Positions 1-6,545 of a stretch of DNA of 13,284 nucleotides are shown here, in pieces. A model generated the notes under the pieces. The model was not told the DNA's origin. It was given only the letters and a program-made list of their open reading frames with translations, and did not search any database. The first letter of the stretch is position 1; the number at the start of each line of letters is the position of its first letter. This DNA comes from Candidatus Brevefilum sp. (lineage in GTDB: Bacteria > Chloroflexota > Anaerolineae > Anaerolineales > Anaerolineaceae). A program made the position numbers and the translations under genes. The stretch is from positions 1 to 13,284 of the forward strand of contig SKPR01000024.1 of the NCBI GenBank assembly GCA_007119455.1, given 5' to 3'.

Positions 1-251
1 GATTCTTCTAAACGCAGTAATTGCCGTGAAAGCGTATTTCCGGAAAAATCGACCAGGGCAACCCGAATCAGGGCAACATCGACAGGGTTAATGGCAGCTT
101 CGAGCCTAATGGGCGAGGTCAGCTGAGAACCATCCCCGGGTGTGAGAATCACAATCATATTGATATTTTGAGACATACCCCATCGGCTGGGGGTTAAAAC
201 CAAAACCAGGATGAGACACAGTGCGGCCAGCAGATACAATCGCTTCTTCAT
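1..251 (-). CDS. Exported protein, N-terminal part only (runs off the left edge)
   Basis: This is the first 83 codons of a gene read leftward from an ATG at 251. The start MKKRLYLLAALCLILVLVL is a classical Sec signal: two lysines and an arginine, then a hydrophobic core of about 15 residues. No lipobox cysteine is visible, and the segment could instead stay as a membrane anchor. The mature part begins MSQNINMIVILTPGDG and continues with alternating hydrophobic and polar residues (SQLTSPIRLEAAI, ALIRVALVDFSG), as expected for a beta-sandwich, Ig-like extracytoplasmic domain. That fold is inferred from the pattern, not a family match. The ribosome site is weak (AGGTTG about 14 bases upstream of the ATG), so the start is less certain than the frame. 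The gene lies 86 bases downstream of the next minus-strand gene and may be co-transcribed with it. Function unknown. Confidence 0.7.
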   Translation of the reverse strand, partial: MKKRLYLLAALCLILVLVLTPSRWGMSQNINMIVILTPGDGSQLTSPIRLEAAINPVDVALIRVALVDFSGNTLSRQLLRLEE

Positions 252-337
252 AGTGCTTTTAGACAACCTGTAAACCGGACTCTAAATTGAAGCGCATAAT
301 CAAATTTGGACATGGACATTGGAAAGCCAGGCGGGCC

Positions 338-718
338 TTACCGGTTTTTCCGGTTTATAGCGGATGCTGGTTGCACCAACCTGAACAGGCTGTAGCCAGT
401 CAGCAGCAGCAAAACGGCAAACATGACCACAAACACCCAATCACCGGATTGAGCAAAATAGCCGGCACTATTCACCATGGCATAGATCAGCATGCCTGAA
501 AATACAAGGTATGTTTCCTTTGCCAGGGTAACCTGACGCAAAACCAGGATGCCGCTGAAGATCAAACCGATTGCCGTAAACGCTTCTGCTGCCAGATGAA
601 AAGCAATACTCCATGGCTCGGTTTGCAATTCAGGCACATTACCCGTTATAAGAAAGAATGACCACTGGGCAAGCATCAGGATGCCGACGCAAATGGCATA
701 TATTCCTGAAAATTTCAT
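338..718 (-). CDS. Small four-helix integral membrane protein, unknown function
   Basis: A 126-residue protein that I do not assign to a named family. It has four hydrophobic segments, roughly residues 5-25, 38-62, 69-90 and 94-113. Short polar turns separate them (TGNVPELQTEPW between helices 1 and 2, RQVTLAKETY between 2 and 3), and the C-terminal tail is basic (NRKNR), predicted cytoplasmic. The helix 2 region (HLAAEAFTAIGLIFSGILVL) carries a histidine and a glutamate near its start. The start is well supported: GAAAGGAAA lies about 8 bases before the ATG. The gene is preceded by a 409-base gene-free stretch and followed after 86 bases by the exported-protein gene. A short perfect hairpin (ACCGG-TTTTT-CCGGT, 340-354) overlaps its stop codon but lacks a U tract on this strand. 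The length and layout suggest a small membrane accessory protein, but nothing shows its role. Confidence 0.7.
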   Translation of the reverse strand: MKFSGIYAICVGILMLAQWSFFLITGNVPELQTEPWSIAFHLAAEAFTAIGLIFSGILVLRQVTLAKETYLVFSGMLIYAMVNSAGYFAQSGDWVFVVMFAVLLLLTGYSLFRLVQPASAINRKNR

Positions 719-770
719 TTTTATTATTTCCTTTCACAAGCGTATGATATGATCACCGAATTTGGCGCAG

Positions 771-787
771 TGCCTTAATTCCTGATC
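771..787 (+). repeat. Direct repeat, copy 1 (partner 980-996)
   Basis: TGCCTTAATTCCTGATC here matches TGCCTTGATTCCTGATC at 980-996 in 16 of 17 positions, 209 bases apart. It suggests a local duplication, or two copies of a mosaic repeat flanking the palindromic element. Confidence 0.55.
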
Positions 788-796
788 CAGAGCCAG

Positions 797-810
797 GGCA
801 ATTGCAAAGT
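797..810 (+). repeat. Inverted repeat arm (partner 970-983)
   Basis: GGCAATTGCAAAGT here is the exact reverse complement of ACTTTGCAATTGCC at 970-983. The two arms enclose the palindromic element at 846-900. The right arm overlaps the second copy of the direct repeat by four bases. Confidence 0.55.
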
Positions 811-845
811 CAATCGTTTTGATTTTATAAATTGTATCCGAGAAC

Positions 846-900
846 TGATCACCTCATCCGACGCTATGCGCCATCTTCTCCTCGAGGAGAAGGCCTTTTA
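846..900. repeat. Palindromic dispersed-type repeat element
   Basis: The stretch contains CCTCATCCG, a short imperfect hairpin (GACGC-TAT-GCGCC), then a perfect 18-base palindrome at 875-892 centred on CTCGAG (CTTCTC..GAGAAG arms), and ends in GGCCTTTTA. This layout (CCTCATCCG, small variable hairpin, TCTCC..GGAGA palindrome, AAGGC) matches from memory a dispersed intergenic repeat common in anaerobic Firmicutes and Chloroflexota. Membership in that group is recollection and was not checked by search. The palindrome followed by a T-rich run on the plus strand could also act as a weak terminator. Confidence 0.5.
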
Positions 901-1086
901 AAACATCCATTTAAGGACGGAACTCAGCATATTGAGAAATCGGATGAACCAATTCATAGTTTTACGTCAACTTTGCAATTGCCTTGATTCCTGATCGAAC
1001 ATCATCCTTGTTTTAATGTCGTCCTAGGAGAAGATTTCACTTGATCACCGATTTTTGTTTGCTGATATATCGTCATACGGGTTAAC

Positions 1087-1132
1087 CCTGACAATGATGT
1101 GAATCCCAATTATGAATAGCTAAATTGTCAGG
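1087..1132 (-). repeat. Inverted repeat spanning the stop codon of the DUF998-like gene
   Basis: CCTGACAAT (1087-1095) and ATTGTCAGG (1124-1132) are perfect 9-base complements enclosing 28 bases, and the right arm contains the TGA stop at 1128-1130. No U tract follows on the minus strand, so it is not a standard intrinsic terminator. It may stabilise the mRNA end or be chance. Confidence 0.35.
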
Positions 1133-1778
1133 TAGAAGTAAGGCTAGATTTGTTTTCAGCAACCCATAACAAGCAAATTGCTGAGACAAGAATCCATTGC
1201 ATGAACATTCCAATGGTGATCCGCTGGAGGATGCCCATGATTGGGCTCACATTTGCAGCAGCAGCTGCTGCTGCACCTCCTGAGAGGAAGATCAAACCAC
1301 AGGTGACCAACGTATAGATGCCCAGGTTTTTCAGGTGGGGAATTCTTGTCAGCCATGCACCCAGAAATAAAGTAGACAATATTGTGCCCAGAGACAGGAT
1401 CCCAGCCAGGATCAGATGGATTGTCCCGATTACTGTGGCGGGTTCATTACGAGGGTCCATCGGGAAAAAGAGGTTTGTTGAGAGACCAATCAAACCCACC
1501 AGGAGCACAAGGTAGCTGCCCCATTTTCCTGTCCAATGTTTTGATTTTTGATGATTAACAAAACTCAGAACACCTGCAGCATAACCGATCAGTAAAAGAT
1601 TATAAATCGAAAACAAGCTATCGAGCAAAAGTTTATTCGGAGCACCCGGTACGGTTAGTTCACTGATAGCATGGGTGGCATGGCTGTAGTCAGTTCTCAA
1701 CCATGTGCCAATGATCACTGTACCAATATACACTAGCGGCGCTATGATACCAAAACCCAAGAGCAATTTATTTTTCAT
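1128..1778 (-). CDS. DUF998-like multi-pass membrane protein
   Basis: A 216-residue membrane protein with about six hydrophobic helices. The first segment, LLLGFGIIAPLVYIGTVIIGTWL, is followed by an extracellular-type loop, TDYSHATHAISELTVPGAPN. The small N-terminal helix, the HxISEL..GAP loop and the six-helix layout fit the DUF998 family of uncharacterised membrane proteins; this is recognition from memory. The ATG at 1778 is preferred over one 21 bases upstream because AGAGGAAT sits at normal spacing before it. A run of seven alanines (after SGG, before NVSP) lies at the edge of a predicted helix and is encoded by a perfect 22-base palindrome of GCA/GCT codons (1254-1275). The gene stands alone: a terminator of the upstream operon lies about 60 bases before its start and a repeat-rich gap lies after it. 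No substrate or partner can be named. Confidence 0.7.
   Translation of the reverse strand: MKNKLLLGFGIIAPLVYIGTVIIGTWLRTDYSHATHAISELTVPGAPNKLLLDSLFSIYNLLLIGYAAGVLSFVNHQKSKHWTGKWGSYLVLLVGLIGLSTNLFFPMDPRNEPATVIGTIHLILAGILSLGTILSTLFLGAWLTRIPHLKNLGIYTLVTCGLIFLSGGAAAAAAANVSPIMGILQRITIGMFMQWILVSAICLLWVAENKSSLTST
1254..1275. repeat. Perfect 22-base GCA/GCT palindrome inside a coding region
   Basis: TGC(AGC)3 followed by its exact reverse complement, centred between 1264 and 1265. On the minus strand it encodes most of an Ala7 run using GCA x3, GCT x3 and GCA. It is both a trinucleotide repeat and a palindrome, so it is prone to hairpin formation and slippage. Confidence 0.9.
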
Positions 1779-1836
1779 GGCATTCCTCTCAAGACCCATA
1801 TCGGGTAACTGTTTTCAGGCTGTCCCAAAGCTACTT

Positions 1837-1881
1837 AAAAACAAAACTGAAGACTGCTCACAAGCCCAGAGCAGTCTTCAG
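1837..1881 (-). terminator. Intrinsic terminator of the M32 carboxypeptidase operon
   Basis: CTGAAGACTGCTC (1847-1859) and GAGCAGTCTTCAG (1869-1881) form a perfect 13-base-pair stem with a 9-base loop. On the minus strand the stem is followed directly by TTTTGTTTTT (1846 down to 1837). It begins 19 bases after the stop codon of the carboxypeptidase gene. The plus-strand side has no U tract, so it acts for leftward transcription only. It is the strongest regulatory signal in the window. Confidence 0.92.
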
Positions 1882-1899
1882 AGCTTACAAACTTAGACG

Positions 1900-3420
1900 T
1901 CAAAGGCTATAGATCTCACCATACTTATCACGCAGGTATTGGACATAAGGTTCCGGTGTGATCTTGCTCCCGGTCGCTTTGATCATGATTTCCTGAGGTT
2001 CGTACTTGCTCCCATACTGGTGGACATGCTCACGCATCCAGCCTAATATCGTGTCAAATTCTCCACGGGCGATCTCATCCGGAACATTGGGGTTTTCTTC
2101 TAACATCTTATCCCAAAGCTGAACCGAAGCCAGGTTACCGAGGGCATAGGTGGGGAAGTAACCGATCATCCCGCCCGACCAGTGAATGTCCTGCAACACA
2201 CCCTGGGCATCATCAGGCGGCGTGATACCCAGGTATTCTTCCATCCGGGTATTCCAAATTTCAGGGAGGTCTGCTACTTCAATCGTACCCTCCATCAAAC
2301 CGATTTCAATTTCAAGGCGCAGCATGATGTGCAGATTGTAGGTTGCTTCATCTGCTTCCACACGAATGTAGGAAGGTTCAACCCGGTTGATACCCCGATA
2401 GAAGTCAGTCAGGCTGATGTCAGTGAGGTATTCCGGAAACAGCATCTGCATGGAAGGATAAAAGAAGGACCAAAATTCTTTACTGCGCCCGATGATGTTC
2501 TCCCAAAGTCGGGATTGGGACTCGTGGATCGCCAGGGAAGCTGCCCCGGAGAGCGGGTGCCGTTTATACTTCTCAGCCACACCCTGGCCATACATGGCAT
2601 GACCGGCCTCATGCATGGTGCTGAATAGTGCTGATACACCGTCATCTTCCAGGTAGCGGGTGGTAATCCGAACATCCCCCAGGCCAAATTCTGTGGTGAA
2701 CGGGTGCGGGGCAACATCCAGCCGTCCCCGGTTCCAGTCGTAGCCAAAACGCGTGATGACGTAACGACCGATGATCTTCTGGTATTCCTCTTTGAAGTTC
2801 TGTTTTATAAAACCGTTATCAGGCGGTTCTTTTTCAGCAATTTCCTGAAGCAGTGCAACCTGTTGTGGCCTGAGCGCATCAAAGATTTCTTTAACATCGG
2901 CTGTCTTCATGCCGGGTTCGTAATCATCCAGCAAGGGGTCATAGATATGGTCGAATGGTTTAAAGAGATCAGCATATTGTTTTCTAAGGTCGACAATCTT
3001 TTCGAGATGCGGTTCAAAGATAGAAAAATCTGATTTGGTTTTGGCTTCGACCCAGGCATTATTAGCCACAGTCGTGGCCTTAATGGATTCCATTATCAGG
3101 GGCAGAGGGACCTTGGTTTGTTTCTCATACTGCTTTTTTATGACTTTCACAGCACGCGCCTCGTCGGTTTCTGCTGTTAAATCGCCGACTTCCTCTTCAA
3201 GATCGGCAATCAACTGGCCGACCTCATCCGTGGTGAATTTTTCGTGCAAAATCCGTCCAAGGGCTGCCGATTGGGTCCCTCGCTCTTCCACACCCCCCGG
3301 TGGGATATTGACATACTGATCCCATCCCAATACAGCACTGATGTGTGAAAGGTCACTTAATTCAGCGATTAGATCGAGCAATTTTTGCATTTTTTCAGAG
3401 TGTTCTGTTTTATCTGTCAT
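1900..3420 (-). CDS. M32 family metallocarboxypeptidase (thermostable carboxypeptidase Taq type)
   Basis: A 506-residue cytosolic zinc carboxypeptidase that removes C-terminal amino acids from peptides. All sequence marks of family M32 are present: HPFTT and DVRITTR before the active site, the zinc-binding HEAGH at about residues 270-274, HESQSRLWEN at about 299-308, the substrate-binding IRVEAD segment, and the GVLQDIHW segment near the C-terminus. The length is typical (about 500). The protein starts with a helical region and lacks a signal peptide. The ATG at 3420 is chosen over a GTG at 3444 because AGAGG lies 6 bases before the ATG, inside the longer reading. The gene follows the hydroxyacid dehydrogenase after 56 bases and ends the operon, with a strong terminator 19 bases downstream. 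Its likely role is peptide recycling. Family assignment is secure; the preferred substrate is unknown. Confidence 0.96.
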   Translation of the reverse strand: MTDKTEHSEKMQKLLDLIAELSDLSHISAVLGWDQYVNIPPGGVEERGTQSAALGRILHEKFTTDEVGQLIADLEEEVGDLTAETDEARAVKVIKKQYEKQTKVPLPLIMESIKATTVANNAWVEAKTKSDFSIFEPHLEKIVDLRKQYADLFKPFDHIYDPLLDDYEPGMKTADVKEIFDALRPQQVALLQEIAEKEPPDNGFIKQNFKEEYQKIIGRYVITRFGYDWNRGRLDVAPHPFTTEFGLGDVRITTRYLEDDGVSALFSTMHEAGHAMYGQGVAEKYKRHPLSGAASLAIHESQSRLWENIIGRSKEFWSFFYPSMQMLFPEYLTDISLTDFYRGINRVEPSYIRVEADEATYNLHIMLRLEIEIGLMEGTIEVADLPEIWNTRMEEYLGITPPDDAQGVLQDIHWSGGMIGYFPTYALGNLASVQLWDKMLEENPNVPDEIARGEFDTILGWMREHVHQYGSKYEPQEIMIKATGSKITPEPYVQYLRDKYGEIYSL

Positions 3421-3476
3421 ATTTTTTCCTCTTTGGTTTATCACAAATTATCGGGTGTCACCGAGCAAGGCAATGA

Positions 3477-4415
3477 TCAAACAATCTTCCATCGCAGCGG
3501 CTTTTCATCCAGCGCATTTACAACCTCTGACAGGATGTCGTGGCCAGCTCGCAGTTGAGCCTCTTTAGTCTGACCCCCAATATGGGGCGTTGCCACGACC
3601 TTGGGGTGCATGGCCAGGGGTGAATCCCCAGGAGGTTCCTTCTCAAATACATCCAGGGCCGCACCAGCTACTTTACCACTTTCCAGTGCTGCCAGCAGGG
3701 CCGCCTCTTCCAACACACCGCCCCGTGCCAGATCAATAATCAAGACACCGTCCTTCATCATATCGAGGGCTTTATCGTTGATGATGTAGTGCGTTGATTC
3801 GGTATGGGGGACATGCATGGTGATGAGGTCTGACAGTTTGAGCAGTTCATCAAAACTGACAGGTTGAGCGCCTGCGGCCTTGATTTCTTCGGCTGGGCGA
3901 TTTGTGTCGTAGGCAACGATTTTCATATCAAATGCCAGGGCACGTTTGGCAACCGCTTCACCGATATTGCCAAAACCAATCACCCCCAGTGTTTTCTGGT
4001 AAAGTTCGGTGCCGACCAGTTCTTTTTTCAACCACTCACCGGATTTCATCCCGGCATCTGCTTTTGGAATGTCCCGGATCAGGCTCAACATCAACCCCAT
4101 GGTCAGTTCTGCCACAGAAACTGTTGTGGCAACCGGAGCATTGACGACCGTCACACCGTGGGCTTCGGCAGCTTGCAAATCGATATTGTCGACTCCCACA
4201 CCCATACGGCCGACGACTTTGAGGTTCTCAGCCTTCGAAAGGACGTCTTCTGTGATTTTTGTGCGTCCCCGAACAATAACTGCATGATAATCACCGATCA
4301 CATCCAGTAATTCCTCAGCAGAAATGCCTTTTTGATCACTCAACTCAACTGTTGAAAGCAGTTCCTTGTCGGAGATCGGGGCCAGTCCGTCTGTCAATAA
4401 GATTTTCCATTGCAT
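3477..4415 (-). CDS. D-isomer 2-hydroxyacid dehydrogenase, phosphoglycerate dehydrogenase-like (short form)
   Basis: A 312-residue NAD-dependent dehydrogenase. It has the split two-domain layout of the family: an N-terminal substrate domain with VRGRTKITEDVL and GRMGVGVDNID, then a Rossmann domain with GVIGFGNIG (GxGxxG at about 147-152) followed by an acidic residue in VAYD (about 170), which points to NAD. The catalytic triad is in place: Arg in DLARGGV (about 231), Glu in DVFEKEPP (about 260) and His in TPHIGG (about 278). The GVGVDNID segment is closest to 3-phosphoglycerate dehydrogenase (serine biosynthesis). The long-form SerA regulatory ACT domain is absent, and glyoxylate/hydroxypyruvate reductase or another 2-hydroxyacid remains possible. 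The ATG at 4415 follows AAGGAG by 11 bases; a GTG 12 bases upstream overlaps that ribosome site and is rejected. It lies between selB and the carboxypeptidase, reading the same way. Confidence 0.9.
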   Translation of the reverse strand: MQWKILLTDGLAPISDKELLSTVELSDQKGISAEELLDVIGDYHAVIVRGRTKITEDVLSKAENLKVVGRMGVGVDNIDLQAAEAHGVTVVNAPVATTVSVAELTMGLMLSLIRDIPKADAGMKSGEWLKKELVGTELYQKTLGVIGFGNIGEAVAKRALAFDMKIVAYDTNRPAEEIKAAGAQPVSFDELLKLSDLITMHVPHTESTHYIINDKALDMMKDGVLIIDLARGGVLEEAALLAALESGKVAGAALDVFEKEPPGDSPLAMHPKVVATPHIGGQTKEAQLRAGHDILSEVVNALDEKPLRWKIV

Positions 4416-4542
4416 TATTCTATTCACTCCTTAATAATTTGAAAGGTTAAAAAGCCAGCACATGTTTCAATACACGTCTATGTTATTTTATCAAGGTTTT
4501 TTAGCCTTGAGTCAGTGAAAAGGTTTAAATGATGACGAATCT

Positions 4543-4611
4543 GTAATTACTCAGCATGCAAGGGAAGCCAGGATCCCCAGCCTTCGGCAGCAGGACTGCC
4601 TGAGCAATTAC
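4543..4611 (-). ncRNA. Structured palindromic element between selB and the dehydrogenase gene
   Basis: GTAATTACTCAG (4543-4554) and CTGAGCAATTAC (4600-4611) are inverted repeats. On the minus-strand RNA the single mismatch becomes a G-U pair, giving 12 continuous pairs; on the plus-strand RNA it is an A-C mismatch, so the leftward transcript is favoured. Inside lie a second hairpin, GGCAG-TCCTG-CTGCC, and a possible third pairing of GGGGA with TTCCC, giving a three-arm fold. The GGATCC and CCTTCGGC words resemble intergenic palindromic repeats seen in other bacteria. It could be a dispersed repeat, an RNA processing site or a 3' UTR structure. No T-loop or CCA-like end is seen, so it is not a tRNA. 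Transcription is inferred. Confidence 0.45.
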
Positions 4612-4637
4612 ATGTATTTTCCAGAGCTGGCTGTTTT

Positions 4638-6524
4638 TCAAGCTGAGTTTTTTCTTGATAATGTGCGAATATCCCCCCTGCGCACAGTAACACCGGTTTG
4701 ATCCAGGTACTCAAGGACGGCCACTGCATATTTCCGGCTGGTATCGAATTTGTCCCTCAGCTCAGCCAGACTGATGCTGCCATGTTCCTGGATATGGTCA
4801 ACAACGGTGGTGCGCATCTCATGGAACACATGTGGCTGCAGGACAACATCATCGTTGATTTGAACCAGTTGGCCGGTGGCCACCAATGCAGACAGGAGTT
4901 CTTCCCCGATGGCAGCAATGGTCTGTTTCACCGAAGGTGGGGTATAGGGTTGGGCATCAAACTGATCCAACAGGGTCGTAATTTTCTTTTGCTGGGTTTC
5001 TGAAAATTCAACCTCGTGTTCTTTTAATCTTAATTGCGATCCTTCATCAACGATCTGCTTCTTGTCCGCCAACAATCTGACCAGTGCATCAAACAGGTTA
5101 GCTGAAAGACCGGATTGCGATTTGAGTCGTTCACGGGGCATACCCGGGCGAAGGGGGTAATCTTTGTGAAAGTTTGCCAGATCATCAAGGATCATCCTGG
5201 TATGATGGTGCAGGGTTTCTTTTTTGATCACCAGTTGTCTCCCCGCCAATTCGATCAATTGTCCCTGGCTGATCAGTTGGTCGGCAGCATCTCTGGCCGG
5301 TTCGGATTCAAGACCCGATTCTTCGATCAATAAGTTTAATGGGGCTGCACCCATTTTCTGAGCGGTCTGGATAAGAATATCTTCAGGTGTACCAACCAGC
5401 AATTGTTCAAGCGCTTCCAACCGGTTTTGGTCAAATCGTCTGTGACGGCGTTTTGGGTGCGGATCAACCACCTGGCCGCCCGCAATGGTGGCTGGTGGTG
5501 AAGGCCGGCGGAGGATGAATCGATCCTGACGTAAGGCCACAACCGGTCTCTGAAGCATTAATTGAAGAAAACCATCCTGCCCTGGTTTTAATTCATGTAA
5601 TCCCAGCAACCTGACCCTGGCCATGACTTCAGCAGCGCCCAGGAAGAATTTGACAGTTGTATTATGCTTCAATGGGGCATCCGCATCAGGGAGCAACGTA
5701 CACCAGACATCCAGCATTTTAGAAGTCTGGTAGTCTCCTGGATGGGTGATAACATCCCCCCGGTTGATCTGGTCAACACTGACACCGCTAATGTTGACCG
5801 CAGTGCGACTGCCAGGCCGGGCGTTTTCTTCGGTTTGTTTATGTGTTTGTAAACCTCTCACCCTACCATCAACCCCCTGCGGCAACACAGACACGCTATC
5901 ACCAACGAATAACTGCCCGTCCTGGAGTGTACCGGTCACAATCGTGCCAAATCCGGGCAGGGTAAAAACCCGGTCAACGGGCAGACGTGGACGTCCCAGA
6001 TCAGGGCGGTGTGGCCGATCTGCCAACACATTGTTTAAGGCCTGTATAAGCGCTGGAATGCCTTCGCCCGTTCGGGCGCTGACACGGATAATCGGCGCAT
6101 CTTCCAAAACCGTCCCGGATAGGGTTTCAGCCAGGTCAGCTTCCACCAGATCCATCCATTCCGGTTCTTTGATCAAATCCGTTTTGGTTAAGGCAACCAC
6201 CCCGGCTGGTATCTGAAGCAAATCCAGAATGGCCAGGTGCTCCCGCGTTTGGGGCATCACCCCCTCATCGGCAGCGACAACAAACAGAACGGCGTCTATG
6301 CCACCGATTCCGGCGAGCATATTTTCGATAAAATCCCGATGACCGGGCACATCAACGATTCCGACTTCTTCGCCATCGGGCAACTCGAACCAGGCAAACC
6401 CCAGCTCGATGCTCATCGAACGTTCCTGCTCTTCTTTTAAACGGTCAGGGTTGATGCCGGTCAACCTGTTGATGAGCGTGGATTTGCCATGATCAACATG
6501 GCCAGCGGTGCCGATTACGCGCAC
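4638..6524 (-). CDS. selB: Selenocysteine-specific elongation factor SelB
   Basis: A 628-residue translation factor that delivers selenocysteyl-tRNA to UGA codons marked by a SECIS hairpin. The GTPase domain has AGHVDHGKST (7-16), DVPGH (58-62), TKTD (113-116) and a SAR G5-type motif (149-151). EF-Tu-like barrels follow (RVFTLPGFGTIVTGTLQDG). The C-terminal half holds winged-helix domains, ending with the SECIS-binding one: TSRKYAVAVLEYLDQTGVTVRRGDIR, about 595-620. The length matches bacterial SelB (about 600-630). The switch I position usually GMTI or MTID reads SMSIELGF, so the conserved Thr is Ser38. The start is GTG at 6524 with a weak GGGA 8 bases before it; the frame begins exactly at the conserved MRVIGTAGHVDHGKS. 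It lies 21 bases after the coiled-coil gene, so co-transcription is likely. No selA, selD or tRNA-Sec is in the window. The stop codon is itself TGA. Confidence 0.96.
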   Translation of the reverse strand: MRVIGTAGHVDHGKSTLINRLTGINPDRLKEEQERSMSIELGFAWFELPDGEEVGIVDVPGHRDFIENMLAGIGGIDAVLFVVAADEGVMPQTREHLAILDLLQIPAGVVALTKTDLIKEPEWMDLVEADLAETLSGTVLEDAPIIRVSARTGEGIPALIQALNNVLADRPHRPDLGRPRLPVDRVFTLPGFGTIVTGTLQDGQLFVGDSVSVLPQGVDGRVRGLQTHKQTEENARPGSRTAVNISGVSVDQINRGDVITHPGDYQTSKMLDVWCTLLPDADAPLKHNTTVKFFLGAAEVMARVRLLGLHELKPGQDGFLQLMLQRPVVALRQDRFILRRPSPPATIAGGQVVDPHPKRRHRRFDQNRLEALEQLLVGTPEDILIQTAQKMGAAPLNLLIEESGLESEPARDAADQLISQGQLIELAGRQLVIKKETLHHHTRMILDDLANFHKDYPLRPGMPRERLKSQSGLSANLFDALVRLLADKKQIVDEGSQLRLKEHEVEFSETQQKKITTLLDQFDAQPYTPPSVKQTIAAIGEELLSALVATGQLVQINDDVVLQPHVFHEMRTTVVDHIQEHGSISLAELRDKFDTSRKYAVAVLEYLDQTGVTVRRGDIRTLSRKNSA

Positions 6525-6545
6525 GTTTGTTTCCCGATTCTGTGA

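Larger units (their letters stand above)
719..1127. other. Gene-free stretch rich in short repeats
   Basis: No convincing coding frame is present on either strand across these 409 bases. The stretch holds a palindromic repeat element (846-900), a possible decayed second copy (993-1040), a 17-base direct repeat with one mismatch (771-787 and 980-996), a 14-base perfect inverted repeat (797-810 and 970-983), and three TGATCACC words (750, 846 and 1042). A 10-base palindrome GGGTTAACCC lies at 1079-1088. The promoter of the 126-residue membrane protein should lie within 719-800, but I see no convincing -35/-10 pair there. Confidence 0.6.

Noticed and set aside
340..354. ACCGG-TTTTT-CCGGT hairpin as a terminator for the 126-residue protein gene
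   Set aside because: The stem is only 5 pairs, it overlaps the stop codon, and no U tract follows on the minus strand.
719..1127. CRISPR array in the repeat-rich gap
   Set aside because: The repeats are few, unequal and partly inverted, spacing is irregular, and no cas gene is nearby.
3864..4310. 148-codon plus-strand frame opposite the dehydrogenase gene
   Set aside because: Antisense to a gene with all catalytic residues in place; Cys/His/Phe-rich shadow composition.
4612..4640. Reading through the selB UGA as selenocysteine
   Set aside because: Readthrough would add only about 9 residues before TAA, no hairpin sits at SECIS distance, and SelB normally ends here after its last winged helix.
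4543..4640. tRNA-Sec (selC) downstream of selB
   Set aside because: Neither strand shows a T-arm GGTTCGAxTCC motif, an acceptor stem with a CCA-like end, or a UCA anticodon in a proper stem.
4547..4729. 60-codon minus-strand frame overlapping the selB end
   Set aside because: It mostly overlaps selB in another frame and runs through the structured element; no ribosome site and no recognisable product.
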